From positions 72,875-136,874 of the forward strand of contig NW_013657649.1 of assembly GCF_000142905.1 (NCBI RefSeq): DNA of 64,000 nucleotides, read 5' to 3'. The DNA is from Thecamonas trahens ATCC 50062 (Eukaryota > Apusozoa > Apusomonadida > Apusomonadidae). Numbering within the stretch: position 1 is the stretch's first letter; each line of letters starts with the position of its first letter. The position numbers and the translations under genes are program-made. This document shows, piece after piece, positions 16,816 through 27,307 of the stretch. The notes beneath the pieces are model-generated. The model did no database searches. It worked only from the letters and a program-made list of their open reading frames with translations, and was not told where the DNA came from.

Positions 16816-19800
16816 ATGCGTATGGTTATGGTTCGCCTTGCTGCGGCTGCTGCGCTACTGGTGGTGGGCTGGCTGGCTGTGGTCGCGGCTGCTGCCGGCA
16901 CAACGACGGCCACCCGCCCCGCCCTCGCTGAGCGCTACGGGCCGTGTGTCCAGCCGGCAGCGTGGCCGTCCAACTCTGAATGGGACTTGGTCGAGGTGAC
17001 AGGGACCTACAGTGGCGGCGGCACATTCTACGGCGCGTGCAAGGTTCACGCACAATCTGGCGGTTCGGGCGGCCCGACGTGTGTCGAGTCCGGCTTTGGA
17101 ACAGTCGAGGTGTACGTGACCAATCTTGACGGCACGTTCAACACGCGAGCCCGTCCGGACCTGGCCTGCGGCGACAGTCAGAACGAGATGTTCCCAGGTC
17201 TTGTCTCGCTTCGAAGCTCGGCGGACGTCATTGCCATCTTTACTGATTGGAGCAATCCCGGCCGATCAAACTCGGCCGCCCGTATCACGCCTACTGGCGC
17301 GGTCACTGCCGGCGCGACCAACTTCTTCACCACCTCGGCCGACCGCTGGCGCGGCGACGAGCTGTACGACGGCACCATCCTCGCCGCTTCACGCTACGCG
17401 TATGAGCCGCGCGTCGGAGCCGTCCGGTTGTCGAGCAACGTTGCCACGGTGCTCAACGAGGTCCGGTTCTGCGACCCGTGCGAGAGCACCGTCAACTCGG
17501 TTGACGTAGCCGCCCTTCCCAGCGGCGGCTTTGTCGCCGTCTGGGCTCTCGTCTCGCACTCGGCCGACGGCGATGCTGGAGCTGCCTTTATCCGCAAGTA
17601 CGCCAACGACATGACGCCGCTCACACCCGAGATGCTGCTCCCCGAGTCGCCTGTCGGCGATCAGGGCGACGTGCGGGTTGCCGTCACTGCCGCTGGCACC
17701 ATCGTTGCCACTTTTGCGTCCAGTGGTGTCGACGGCTCCGGCTTCTCGGTGCAAGCTCGTGTCTTTGACTCGGACCTCAACCCGATCGGCCCAGAGGTGA
17801 CTCTCAACTCGGTGATTCCTGGCTCCCAGAACCAGCCGTCGATCACCGCGCTCCCTGGTGAGATTGTGTTTGTCGGCTGGCAGTCAGACTCGGAGCTCGC
17901 GGCACGCAAGTTTGTAATTGACGCCTCGGATCCGCTCACCCAAACTCCGCTCATTCCGCTCTCGTCGGACGTACCGCTCACCTCGGGCGGTACCTTTTCT
18001 GTGTCGGTCAATCCGTCCATGGACGCCCGTCCGGCGTCGAATTCGCCCGTCACATACAACTCGGTCATCACTGCCGTAGTCGATGCGCCGACCACGCGAA
18101 GCATTCACAACTATCGCTGCGAAGTCAACACGCCCGACGTCACCGTCGATTCTGCCGCCTGCGCTGGCTGGGGCCAGACGCCGTTCACCATGGCATGCCT
18201 TGCGCATGCGCTCACGGTTGTCGGTCAAGTCGACGCCAACATTCTTGTTGACGCTTCGGCGACCTGGACTGGCTGTCTTCCGGGCGACGGCTTGCTGGTC
18301 ACAAAGTCGGTCGCCATCCGGCCGCTGGTTGCGGGCACTACGCTTGTTGTTGACTGCGCCGGCTCCGGCCGCGCCTTTACCGTCAATGGCGACTCGATGG
18401 CTGATGCGAATCACCGCGCACGCTCGGTTGCCTTTGCTGACATGGTGATCCTCAACGCGGTGGCGCCGGCTTTGGGCGGCGTAGGCGCCGGCTCAGGCGG
18501 CGGCATTGTGGTGGCCAATACCCTGGCTGTCGGCCCGGCCGTCTTTCTCGACAACGTTGAGTTTATTGGCTGCTCGGCGCCCGCCAAGGACGGCGGCAGC
18601 CTCGCGTTCATAGATACTGCCGGCGTCCACACCCGCAACTTGACGATTTCGAACTCGAGCGCTGGCGGTAACGGCGGGTGCCTCTCCATGACCTCGTCGG
18701 CCTCATCGCAAGTCTCGATCTTTAGCTTGCTGCTGGAGGACGCACACCTTTCGAGCTGCACCGCCGTGAATAATGGTGGGGCCATTTATGTCAACCTGGT
18801 GTCCGACATTCTCCCGCCGCTTGTCTTCCGCCGTTCCACGCTCACAGGATGCAGCGCAGGCGGCTCTGGCGGCGGTCTTTGGCTGACCTCGCTCCGGGCC
18901 AAGGGTCTTAAGCTTGGTCCGGCCCTCAAGCTCACTGCCAACACCGCGAGCGGCTCCGGCGGCGGCATCTACGCCATCGACGTGCTAACTGAGCTCGACC
19001 TGTCGGACGTGAGGATCAGCGACAACACGGCATCGATCGACGGTGGCGGTATTTACTTTACTCGCACCAAGACCGTCAAGGCGCTCCTGAAGGTCTCGCG
19101 TGGCAGTCTCCTCGCCGGCAACTCAGCGGCAGGCAGTGGCGGCGGCCTCTACATTTATGAGAACAACATGCGGCTGGAAGGCCCTGTCAGCATTGCGGGC
19201 AACACTGCGAGTACCAATGGCGGTGGCCTTTACTCGTTCTCCAACGCTGTTGTTACTCCGCCGACCCTAGAAACCAGCGGCACCGTGATCATCTCGGACA
19301 ACGCGGCACAAGGCGGCGCTGGCTGGTACCTCTCGGGGAGCAACATTCGCCTCCGCAGTGGGCTGGTGTTCTCCGGTAACTCGGCAAGCGTCAGTGGCGG
19401 AGGCTTGTTTGCCACAGGTCGCTCGCTTGTCGTTGTCGAGAACAGCAACACCACGTCGGTGATCATGACCAGCAACACGGCCAGCAACGGTGGATCGAGC
19501 ATGTTCTTCTGCCTCTTTTCATCGACGTGCGGCCAGAGCGTGTGCGAGATCGGCAAGTCGGTCGATTCGTCGCTGCAGGCTGCCAACACAAGCTCGCCCT
19601 CGGTCTATACCCCGTACTCGGCTTGGGCATCCCGCCCAGACCCTGTAGCGCCACTTGTCATGGCTGGCACCTTTGCTACCGACGCGGCGTCGATTGCTAT
19701 TGTGGCACCGAACCTGCCCGACTCTATCTCGACCGGCAGCGTGCTTGTTGGCAGTGCTTTGGCCGACGGCGCGGTCGCGGCGTACGATGACTTTGGCGCC

Positions 19801-21884
19801 CCGCTACTGCGCTTCCCGAGCTCGTTTCGCTCACCTTTCCTGCCGAGGGCGACTCGTTGTTGCTACCGGCTGTGACGACCCGGTCAGTGTGCTCGATCGA
19901 CCCGGCTACCGGCTCGTGCGCGTTGGGGCCAATCCGGGCGTCGGCGCCGGCGATCGCGGCACTCGGCCAGCGCTACCGAATCTCGGCCCAGCTTGTGGCG
20001 GCACCGTGCATGACTGCGACCTCGACCGTTTCGTTTGCCATCACTGGTTGCACATCAGCGGCCGAGGAGGCTGTCGAGGAGGACAACACCGTGGTCTGCG
20101 TGGCGCAGTGCGGAGTAGGCCAGAAGATTGTCTCGGTCATGTCAGGCGGCGAGGTGGAGTCCTCGCGCTGCGAGCCATGCGAGGCCGGAACCGTCCAGCC
20201 GCTGGAGGGCCACACTCAGCGTGACTGCGATGCCTGCCTGATCGGCACCTACGCCTTTGCCGGCGAAGCAAGCTGCTTGCCGTGTCCGGCGGGTGCCGAT
20301 TGCGGCTCATCGGGCAAGTTTCTGCACGCCAAGAAGGGCTACTGGTTTCCCAGCCGTGGCAGCAACAGCACTGGAGGAGGTAGCGGGAGCAGCAGCGAGA
20401 CGAATGCGACGTCGCTTGCGGCGGGTGTTGGCGTAGCGGGCGCTAGTGGTACTGACGCTGCGACGTCGACCGCTCTCCATGTTCCGCTCTTTTATAGGTG
20501 TGATCCGCCCGAGGCCTGCAATGGCGGCCCAACGTATGATTCGTGCCGGGTTCCAACGTACAAGCAGGGATCGTTCCTCTGCGCCAAGTGCGGCGACGAC
20601 TATGCGCGCATCGGCCGGACGTGTGAACCGTGCTGGCCCAAGTGGGCGCTATGGACAACTTTGGTCATAATTATCGGCGGCGGCATTGTCGGTGTGGTGT
20701 TTATTGTCAAGGTCGGCTCCGCGGCGGCGCGCTCGCATTTGAGCGATGACCGCCTGTCCGCGGCCAAGTCTGGAAGTCGGCGGACCGCCAAGGTCTCACC
20801 GCTGGCGTCTTCGTCATCGACTTGTTCGTACGACGAACAAGAAGAGTCTACTGACCTTGATGCGGTCAGTCTTGAGCGCAATGGTCCCGCAGACGAAGCG
20901 CTGACGGTGGCGGCTGGCAGCCGCACGGTGGCACTCAAGATCATGATCACGTACTTGCAGACACTGTCGCTCGCAAGCGTGTTCCGGGCGCAGACGTCAG
21001 ACGTCATCCGAAACATTGGTGCGCTCATCGGCGGGTTTACCCAGCCATCGCTCTCGTTCCACACCTTTGTGTGCCTCTTTGGCCGTCTCTCGGTCTACTC
21101 GGACTTTGTGTTGACCATGGCGATGCCGGTAGTCATCGCGGTTGCGGTGGGCATGGCCTCGCTGGTAGTGACGCGCTTGACGCGCGATGCCACCAAGCGA
21201 GCCCATCGGTCGATGTACTGCGGACAAGCCGGCATTATTCTCACCTTTTTGGTCTATCCGGTCCTGGTCCGCACCACGCTCTCGATGTATCACTGCAAGT
21301 CGTTTGTAGGCATCGAGCATTCGCGGCTGGTCTCGGACTTGGAAGTCGAGTGCTTTGTGGGGAGGCACGCGCAGTACGCCGGTATCGCCGCTATCTTTGT
21401 CGTCCTGTACGTCATCGGCATCCCTGTGGGCGCGCTGCTGCTCATGATCCGCGATCGCCGCAAGCTCGGCGTCGACATGTTCGAAGCCAAGTGGGCGTTT
21501 GTTGTCGCTGGCTATGCGCGCAACCTGTGGTGGTATGAGTTTGTGATCCTCTTCCGCAAGGTCGTCGTTGTCGTCCTCGTCGTCTTTGCCTCGTCGGCGT
21601 CGGTGCAGGTCACCCTTGGTGCCACGCTCTTGGCCATGGCTCTTGCCATCCATCTCGAGCTCGCGCCTTACCTCCGTGCTGAGTTTGACAAGGCCGAGTG
21701 TCTGGCCCTCGCTGCCCTCTCCGCCACCCTGGTTGGCGCAATCACCCTGGTTGAGGGTGCCCAGGGCACCGATCAGGTCCAGATCAACCTTGTTGTCACG
21801 GTTGTCGTCGGCCTCAATCTCGCCCTCATCGGATATCTCGCATTGCTGGCGATTCGCAAGTCAGCGTCTGGTGCCAGGAACTAA
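16816..21884 (+). CDS. Giant surface protein, paralogue of the divergent neighbour (one apparent frameshift near 19,800)
   Basis: Predicted 1689-residue membrane protein once an apparent frameshift is allowed for. MRMVMVRLAAAAALLVV begins a signal peptide. The ectodomain is beta-rich, then has beta-helix repeats (SGSGGGIY, SIDGGGIYF, STNGGGLY). A Cys-rich GCC module (CEPCEAGTVQP, CDACLIGTYAF, CLPCPAGADC) and YWFPSRG precede seven to eight membrane segments with WWYEFVILFRK. The reading frame changes between the part ending at 19875 and the part open from before 19857. One extra C in the CCCC at 19799-19802 gives the uninterrupted path FGAPATALPELVSLTF, and the corrected length is a whole number of codons. 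I read this as one intact gene with a consensus error, not two genes. A true pseudogene is the alternative. Confidence 0.75.
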
Positions 21885-22068
21885 ATCCCTGCTCTCCACC
21901 TCCTCTTTCCCCTTGTTTCCCCGTCATCATTCGATGCCGCGCTAGGCATGGCTGACTTGATCCACCCCCGTGACCAGACTACAGCACCACGACCACAACC
22001 CCACTCTCTCCCCCCCTCCACACACACACACACTCCACCTCACCGCACTTCCACGCAACCTCACAACC

Positions 22069-24444
22069 ATGTCGAAGAACCCACCCCCCAACGATGAGCA
22101 TTGGGAAGATATCACCCCTGCCCTGCGTATGTCCTTGCCTCTCTCTGTCTCTCACGCTCTCTCCCTCTCCCCCCCCTCCCTCCCTCCCTCCCTCCCTCCC
22201 TCCCTCCTCACCGCCCAGCCCCGTCCCCGTCTCCCCTCCACAGACGCTGCTACCGAGTCGCTGGCGGAGGGACAGCTGCTCTTTCCGCATGGTTTCCGGC
22301 TGACAGAGGCCATGAGCTCGATCGAGCTGATGGCGCCCAAGATGGACATGGGCATGACAGAGAAGCGGGTTGCGAGTGCCGAGGAGCGAGTGGCGGCTGG
22401 CGAGCTTGCGCTGGCGTTTGATGAGACGACCGAGGCCGGGGCGGTGGCGCTGGTCGAAGCGCTGGAGGCGCTGGTTGTGGCGGAAGCCATGTTCATGTCG
22501 GGCATCAACATGGTGCAGTCGCTGTTTGCGGTGGCGGCTCTCCCGCTGCGCGGCCAGCTTCCGCCGGGATCGCCGCTGGGCATTGCGCTCGACGGCTTTG
22601 TTGCGTGCTCGACGCTGCTGATGAACGCGCTGCTCCGGGCGGATGTGCATGAGGAAGAGGACTTTGTGCCTGGTGCTGGCGGACTTGTTCTCCCGGCGCT
22701 TGCGGCGTCGCCTGCCGAGGTGGCTATGGCGCTCGAGGCCGAGGCGGCGCGGATCGGCGGAACGGCCGAGGGCAACCCAGCGCTGGCTCGGGCCTCAGTC
22801 CTCCTCCTCTTCTGGGCGACGTTCATTCAGGTCCAGATCCGAATGGATGGCGCCGAAGTGGCGAGCTCCGGAAAGCACCGATCGCTCTCGCACGGGCGCA
22901 AGAAGCTGACCACGGCAGTAGAGCGGCTCGACCAAGTTCTAGGCAGCCTTGCGGAGAGCCTCTCGCCCGAGGAGGCCGAGGCGCGAATTGCACCGGCACT
23001 GCTGGACGTCAACCTCTCGCTCGACGCCATGGTGCCGGGCCTCATCGCGGTGCAGACGACAATGCCGCGCGGCGAGGCGCTGAGCAAGCTCCGCACGCAC
23101 GTGCGCGGACTGGCCAGCGCGCTTGAGGTGGCGCAAGTGCCGGACACGCTCGATGCGACGGTTCGCTTTGTCACCGACTTTTCGCACTTTTCCGATGAGC
23201 ACGACTTTGCGTCGCGGGCGCGGCTGAGTCTCCTTGTCCTCGCGCGCAACGAGCTCCAAGGCGGGACCCCGATTGTGGATGCTGTCCGGACAAGCCTGGC
23301 CTTTGACTACGGGCTTTCGGACGAGATGATGGCGGCATGCGAGGCGAACCAAGTCTTTACGACGGCGACGCTCGCCTTTCGCATCCTCATCCAGTCGCTC
23401 TCGTTCAATCGGGCGCGGATGCGGAGCCAGCTGATGGCGCGGGCTTTTGACGCGTGGCTGCGGACGCAAAATGCGGCGTTTCAGGCTGCGCAGCCGGCGA
23501 TTGCCGCAGCCGGCGGCAAGTGGACGCCTGATGTGGAGCAGCTGATGGAGTTCCCGCGATACTATCTGGTCTCAATCATGACGCTCTACACGCAGCTCGG
23601 CTTTGAGCTGGAGCTGTACTCGACCCGCGAGCTGACGGCGGTCTTCTGGTACCTCGACTACTTTCTGGGACTGCGGTACGAAATGCTGCGGACGCGGCTG
23701 GCGCGGCACGCAGCAGCGCTAGAGCAGCTAGCGGGGCCGGCGGGCCTGAGTGGGAAGCGCGGCAAGAAGAAAGGCAAGGGCAAGAAGAAGGGCGGGAACG
23801 GGGCCAAGAAGAAGGCGGCGGCGGCGCGGGCGGCGCGCGAGGCGGCGGTTGCTGCTACCCGCGAGCAGATCCTAGAGTCGTCTGCGCGCAAGCACGTGCT
23901 CTGTGGGCTCTTCCGGCTCTGCGTTGGCCTCACGCTTGACGGGCGGCTGAGTCAGGAGGAGACGCTTTATGGCTCGCCACGCAAGCGGTTTGAGCAGCGG
24001 TTTGGCCTCTTTGCGCGGGTGTACGATCCCGAGGCGCTCACCTACGACCGGCTCATCAAGTCGATCAATCCTGAAGCTGTTGCCGCCGCCGAAGTCTTTT
24101 CGGCAGCGTCTGACTCGTTTGCAGAAGGCCAAGCCCACCTCGTGGAGTTACTGACAGCGGCCAAGGCCGGGACTGTCAGCTCGTGGGGGACCGAGCGGGG
24201 GATGGCGACGCTCAAGGCGTTGACGCGGGTAGTCATTTCCAACGGCATCGCGACCCGGCAGCTCGCGGCATCGTCGCCAGAGTCGCCGGCGTCTGGCGCC
24301 GAGAGACTCGCTTGCCCGGTCTACTTTGTGATGGACGCCGAGTGCGTCAAGGACATGCCGCGAGTGGTGGTGGCGAGCCCAGAGAAGGACGGCCACGACG
24401 ACGCGGTCCAGGCGGCGGCCTTCCGGGTCCTCACCCACCGGTGA
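22069..24444 (+). CDS. NAA35: NAA35/MAK10, auxiliary subunit of N-terminal acetyltransferase C (NatC)
   Basis: Non-catalytic scaffold of the cytosolic NatC complex (with NAA30 and NAA38), which acetylates nascent chains. The N-terminal family block is clear: DITPALHAATESL across the splice junction, then FPHGFRLTEAMSSIELMAPKMDMGM. The rest is the long helical MAK10 region, including the RYYLVSIMTLYTQLGFELELYS segment. A Lys/Gly-rich stretch (23755-23840) is inserted late. About 752 residues after removing the intron at 22127-22243. The ATG at 22069 starts MSKNPPPNDEHWEDI; the frame is open further upstream but low in complexity. Its 3' end lies 18 bp from that of the convergent SGNH gene. Confidence 0.9.
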   Translation: MSKNPPPNDEHWEDITPALRMSLPLSVSHALSLSPPSLPPSLPPSLLTAQPRPRLPSTDAATESLAEGQLLFPHGFRLTEAMSSIELMAPKMDMGMTEKRVASAEERVAAGELALAFDETTEAGAVALVEALEALVVAEAMFMSGINMVQSLFAVAALPLRGQLPPGSPLGIALDGFVACSTLLMNALLRADVHEEEDFVPGAGGLVLPALAASPAEVAMALEAEAARIGGTAEGNPALARASVLLLFWATFIQVQIRMDGAEVASSGKHRSLSHGRKKLTTAVERLDQVLGSLAESLSPEEAEARIAPALLDVNLSLDAMVPGLIAVQTTMPRGEALSKLRTHVRGLASALEVAQVPDTLDATVRFVTDFSHFSDEHDFASRARLSLLVLARNELQGGTPIVDAVRTSLAFDYGLSDEMMAACEANQVFTTATLAFRILIQSLSFNRARMRSQLMARAFDAWLRTQNAAFQAAQPAIAAAGGKWTPDVEQLMEFPRYYLVSIMTLYTQLGFELELYSTRELTAVFWYLDYFLGLRYEMLRTRLARHAAALEQLAGPAGLSGKRGKKKGKGKKKGGNGAKKKAAAARAAREAAVAATREQILESSARKHVLCGLFRLCVGLTLDGRLSQEETLYGSPRKRFEQRFGLFARVYDPEALTYDRLIKSINPEAVAAAEVFSAASDSFAEGQAHLVELLTAAKAGTVSSWGTERGMATLKALTRVVISNGIATRQLAASSPESPASGAERLACPVYFVMDAECVKDMPRVVVASPEKDGHDDAVQAAAFRVLTHR
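22127..22243 (+). other. Intron of NAA35 (117 nt, frame-preserving)
   Basis: The donor GTATGT follows DITPAL plus one base. The acceptor CTCCACAG precedes ACGCTGCTACC. The intron is rich in CTCC repeats. Splicing joins DITPAL to HAATESLAEG, which restores the conserved family block. Because 117 is a multiple of three and there is no stop, the unspliced frame stays open and adds a Ser/Pro/Leu-rich insert. Confidence 0.85.
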
Positions 24445-24462
24445 GGCAAGCGATGGCTAAGA

Positions 24463-25440
24463 TTAGGCGCCGCCACTGGTGAGCGCCGCCGCCAGCGCGT
24501 CGTACTCGATGCGGACAAGATCCATGGCGAGCGTGTCGGCCCAGAGACGGGCGGCGGCGGCGTAGCCGCGCGACGACAGTATGCGGCCGCCCCAGGCAAA
24601 GTTGGCCTCGAGGTCGTCGCCGGCGCGCGGCGAGCGAAAGTATTGGAACAGGTCGGGCCCGCGGCGAAAGTGGGCGGCCTCATCGGGCGACTGCTCGTCA
24701 TCAAAGTAGTGTGTGATGTGGATGTTGAGCTGGGCGAGGTAGACGTCGGTGACCGAGGGCGCGAGCGGGACAGTGGCGACGTAGACGACGCCGCCGGTGG
24801 CCTCGACAATGGCGGCGGCGAGAGCGCGGATGTTTGCCCACGACGCTGGCGCGGTGAGCCCGACGGCCGGATCGGAGGCTCCCAGCATGAGGAGGGTGAC
24901 GTCAGCGGTGGCGGCCTCGCGGGCGCGGGTGGCGAGCCCAAACACCTGGTCCCACAGCGGGGCCGAGGGCTTGAGCGAGAGCCAGGCAAAGCGCTCGGGC
25001 GGGCCGGCCCAAGCCGGGAGCCAAGCCTCAGATGAAGCACCGGTGGCGCCCATGTTGAGGACGTGCCAACGCTGGCGGACGCGGCGGTCGGCGTGGAGCA
25101 GGCCCTCGAGGCGCGGGGCGATGCCGCCGACGGTGCCAAAGGTGATCCAGTCACCAAAGCCCTCGGCATTGCCGTCGCCGACGACCACGACACAGCGCGG
25201 CGGGAGCGGGCTCTCCTCCGGGCGGGCCAGCCGGCGGGCCAGCCCCACGTTCTGGAACAGCAGCACGTTGAGCCGGAGCCAGGCCAGAGCCAGTGGCTCG
25301 CGGATGGTGACGACCACAAAGAGGATGACCTTGAACACGTTGGTGAGGACAGCCACCACCGCACGGGTTGCCCGCAGGCCCAGCGACGGCGCCCCGGCAC
25401 CCAGCCCACCGCGCCGTCCGCTGCTCTCTGTGCTAGACAT
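24463..25440 (-). CDS. SGNH/GDSL-hydrolase-fold protein with altered catalytic motifs
   Basis: 325-residue protein with an N-terminal hydrophobic stretch (VLTNVFKVILFVVVTI), probably a membrane anchor. The core resembles the SGNH fold: block I VVVVGDGNAEGFGDW, block II around NMGATGASS, block III LLMLGASDPAVG. In block I Gly replaces the nucleophilic Ser (GDG for GDS), and block III has Ser-Asp where Asn-Asp is usual. No DxxH pair is obvious in the C-terminal part (AWGGRILSSRGYAAAARLW). Catalysis by the standard mechanism is therefore doubtful; a binding or structural role is possible. Family assignment is moderate and rests on block order. It is divergent from the Sec14-like gene across the gapped spacer. 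Confidence 0.5.
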   Translation of the reverse strand: MSSTESSGRRGGLGAGAPSLGLRATRAVVAVLTNVFKVILFVVVTIREPLALAWLRLNVLLFQNVGLARRLARPEESPLPPRCVVVVGDGNAEGFGDWITFGTVGGIAPRLEGLLHADRRVRQRWHVLNMGATGASSEAWLPAWAGPPERFAWLSLKPSAPLWDQVFGLATRAREAATADVTLLMLGASDPAVGLTAPASWANIRALAAAIVEATGGVVYVATVPLAPSVTDVYLAQLNIHITHYFDDEQSPDEAAHFRRGPDLFQYFRSPRAGDDLEANFAWGGRILSSRGYAAAARLWADTLAMDLVRIEYDALAAALTSGGA

Positions 25441-25604
25441 GGTATGGTGTGTGTGTGTGGGGTGTGTGTGTGTGAGGGGGGAGGAGTGGAGGGTGTGTGT
25501 GAGGAGTGGGGGGGTGTGTGAGCGGGAGGGTGTGAGGGGGATCGGAGTGGGACAAGGGGCGGGGAGGGGCTACGCCACGGAATGGCATGGGTTCGGGAAG
25601 GGGG

Positions 25605-25921
25605 NNNNNNNNNNNNNNNNNNNNNNNNNNNNNNNNNNNNNNNNNNNNNNNNNNNNNNNNNNNNNNNNNNNNNNNNNNNNNNNNNNNNNNNNNNNNNNNN
25701 NNNNNNNNNNNNNNNNNNNNNNNNNNNNNNNNNNNNNNNNNNNNNNNNNNNNNNNNNNNNNNNNNNNNNNNNNNNNNNNNNNNNNNNNNNNNNNNNNNNN
25801 NNNNNNNNNNNNNNNNNNNNNNNNNNNNNNNNNNNNNNNNNNNNNNNNNNNNNNNNNNNNNNNNNNNNNNNNNNNNNNNNNNNNNNNNNNNNNNNNNNNN
25901 NNNNNNNNNNNNNNNNNNNNN
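25605..25921. other. Assembly gap (317 Ns) bordered by G runs
   Basis: Unresolved sequence. It is bordered by GGGG on the left and about 21 near-uninterrupted G on the right, which suggests that the gap is a homopolymer or G-rich repeat that sequencing could not cross. Confidence 0.95.
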
Positions 25922-26034
25922 AGGGGGGGGGGGGGGGGGGGGAGGGGGGGGGAGTAGGGGATTGGTGATCGGGTGGGGATGGAGGTGGATAGGGTGATTC
26001 CCTGGAGTTGGTGGTGATGGTGATCATGTATCAT

Positions 26035-26097
26035 GGTGGTGGTGATGGTGGTGATGGTGGTGATGGTGGTGATGGTGGTGATGGTGGTGATGGTGGT
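26035..26097. repeat. GGTGGTGAT 9-bp tandem array
   Basis: About six tandem copies of the 9-mer GGTGGTGAT, upstream of the Sec14-like gene. Similar GGTGATGG sequence recurs in the minisatellite at 31.3-31.5 kb and in the intron at 46.7 kb. Confidence 0.85.
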
Positions 26098-26268
26098 CAT
26101 GATGGCCATGCCCCGGGACGGCGGGTGGCGGAACGGTCACGTGGCACTCTCACACCCACTCGCGCTGCCACTCCCACCACACCGACTCCCGCATCCCCCA
26201 CCACACCCACTCCCGTATCTCCCACCACTCCACCCCCTCCTACCTTCTACGTGTCTCTCCCCTGAAAT

Positions 26269-27296
26269 ATGGATAGGGAGGGCCAGGCAAGGGCGCGACG
26301 ACGGCGGCGGCGGTGGGCGTGGGAGGAGGCGGTGGTGGGCGAGCTGAGCAGCGAGGAAGCCGCAGGGGTGGCGGCGCTGGGCGAGGAGTTCCCCGAGGTG
26401 CTGCCGCTGCAGCGGCTGAGGTTTCTCCGGGCGCGGGCCATGAACGTAAGCAAGGCGAGCGAGATGCTGCGGTCGGCGCTAGAGTGGCGGGCGGCCAAGG
26501 GCATCGAGGCGCTGAGCATTGACTCGGAGGGCATGTCCCAGCAGCTGATGCCGGGCAAGGCCTTTCTGCACCGAGTTGATGCCCAGGGCCGCCCGGTCAT
26601 TGTGGTCCGCATGCGGGCGCACACCAAGGGCGGGCCTCCTGAGCCCGCCGTCCACCACGTCCTGCTCATGGTCGAGACCGCCATCCCTGGATGTATCCGC
26701 CGGTCTCGCAGTTTGCCGTCATCGTCGACTTTACCGGCTCGTCCATGAAGAACTACGACACGGCCATGCTTCGTGGCGTGCTGCAGGTCCTGCAGACCTC
26801 GTACCCTGAGCGGCTGGGAAAGATGTGGATGGTCAACGCTCCGTGGGTGTTCTCGGGCGTCTGGCGTCTTGTCAAGGGCATGCTCGACAAGCGGACCGTG
26901 TCCAAGATCGAGTTTGTCGGCTCCGACTACAAGGACGTCCTGGCCGCTCACTTTGCGCCCGAGTGTCTGCTCGCCTCAATGGGCGGTTCCTCGCAGTATG
27001 TCTTTGATCCGGTCGTCTCGCCGCTCGGCGTCCTCTTCCCGCTCCCGGAATCAGTCGCCGCAAATCTCACTCTCGACGACGATCTGCTGAGCGCCGACCA
27101 CTTTGGCGAGGCTGCCGAGTCCGAGCTGTGGACTGACGACGACCTCGCTGCTCAGCGCTCGCCGACCGCCTTTCTCTCTATGAGTGACGACGACGACGCC
27201 GGCGCCACTGCGGGCGACGCTGGCGGCGACGACGACGATGATGATGATGAGTTTTTCTCTGGCACCGGTGACTACGTGCCGCACGATGAGCTGTGA
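26269..27296 (+). CDS. Sec14/CRAL-TRIO lipid-transfer protein (one apparent frameshift near 26,686)
   Basis: Phosphatidylinositol or lipid-transfer domain protein, about 342 residues after a one-base correction. The CRAL-TRIO N-terminal helices (LPLQRLRFLRARAMNVSKA) are followed by the lipid-binding domain: VIVDFTGSSMKNYDT, LQTSYPERLGKMWMVNAPWV and KRTVSKIEFV are all typical. The tail is acidic with a seven-Asp run and ends in HDEL. The frame of residues 1 to about 138 is continued in another frame from about 26,690. Adding one C to the CCC at 26685-26687 gives ETAIPWMYPPVSQFAV, which fits the spacing seen in other Sec14 domains. A 41-nt GT-AG intron would also restore frame but would delete that conserved stretch. 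It ends 11 bp from the convergent STRA6-like gene. Confidence 0.8.
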
Positions 27297-27307
27297 CGCC
27301 CGCACCA

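Larger units (their letters stand above)
25441..26268. other. Divergent spacer with simple repeats and an assembly gap
   Basis: No gene. On the left are GTGTGTG and GGGAGG tracts next to the SGNH start codon. The gap follows, then a long G run, a GGTGGTGAT array and CCCACTCC-type repeats before the Sec14 start. Both promoters should lie here. Open frames that cross the Ns are artefacts. Confidence 0.6.

Noticed and set aside
16816-21884. Two separate genes, a secreted beta-helix protein and a GCC/multi-pass protein
   Set aside because: The divergent paralogue has both parts in one frame, and one added C joins them with continuous family-like sequence. The second frame has no ATG near its start.
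25570-26109. Open frames crossing the N gap and the GGTGGTGAT array
   Set aside because: They are open only because Ns carry no stops, and they translate simple repeats (poly-Ile/Thr, poly-Gly, poly-Val/Met).
26671-26711. A 41-nt GT-AG intron in the Sec14-like gene
   Set aside because: It would restore the frame but would remove residues expected between the HHVLLMVETAI and FAVIVDF blocks of Sec14 domains. A one-base homopolymer error keeps them.
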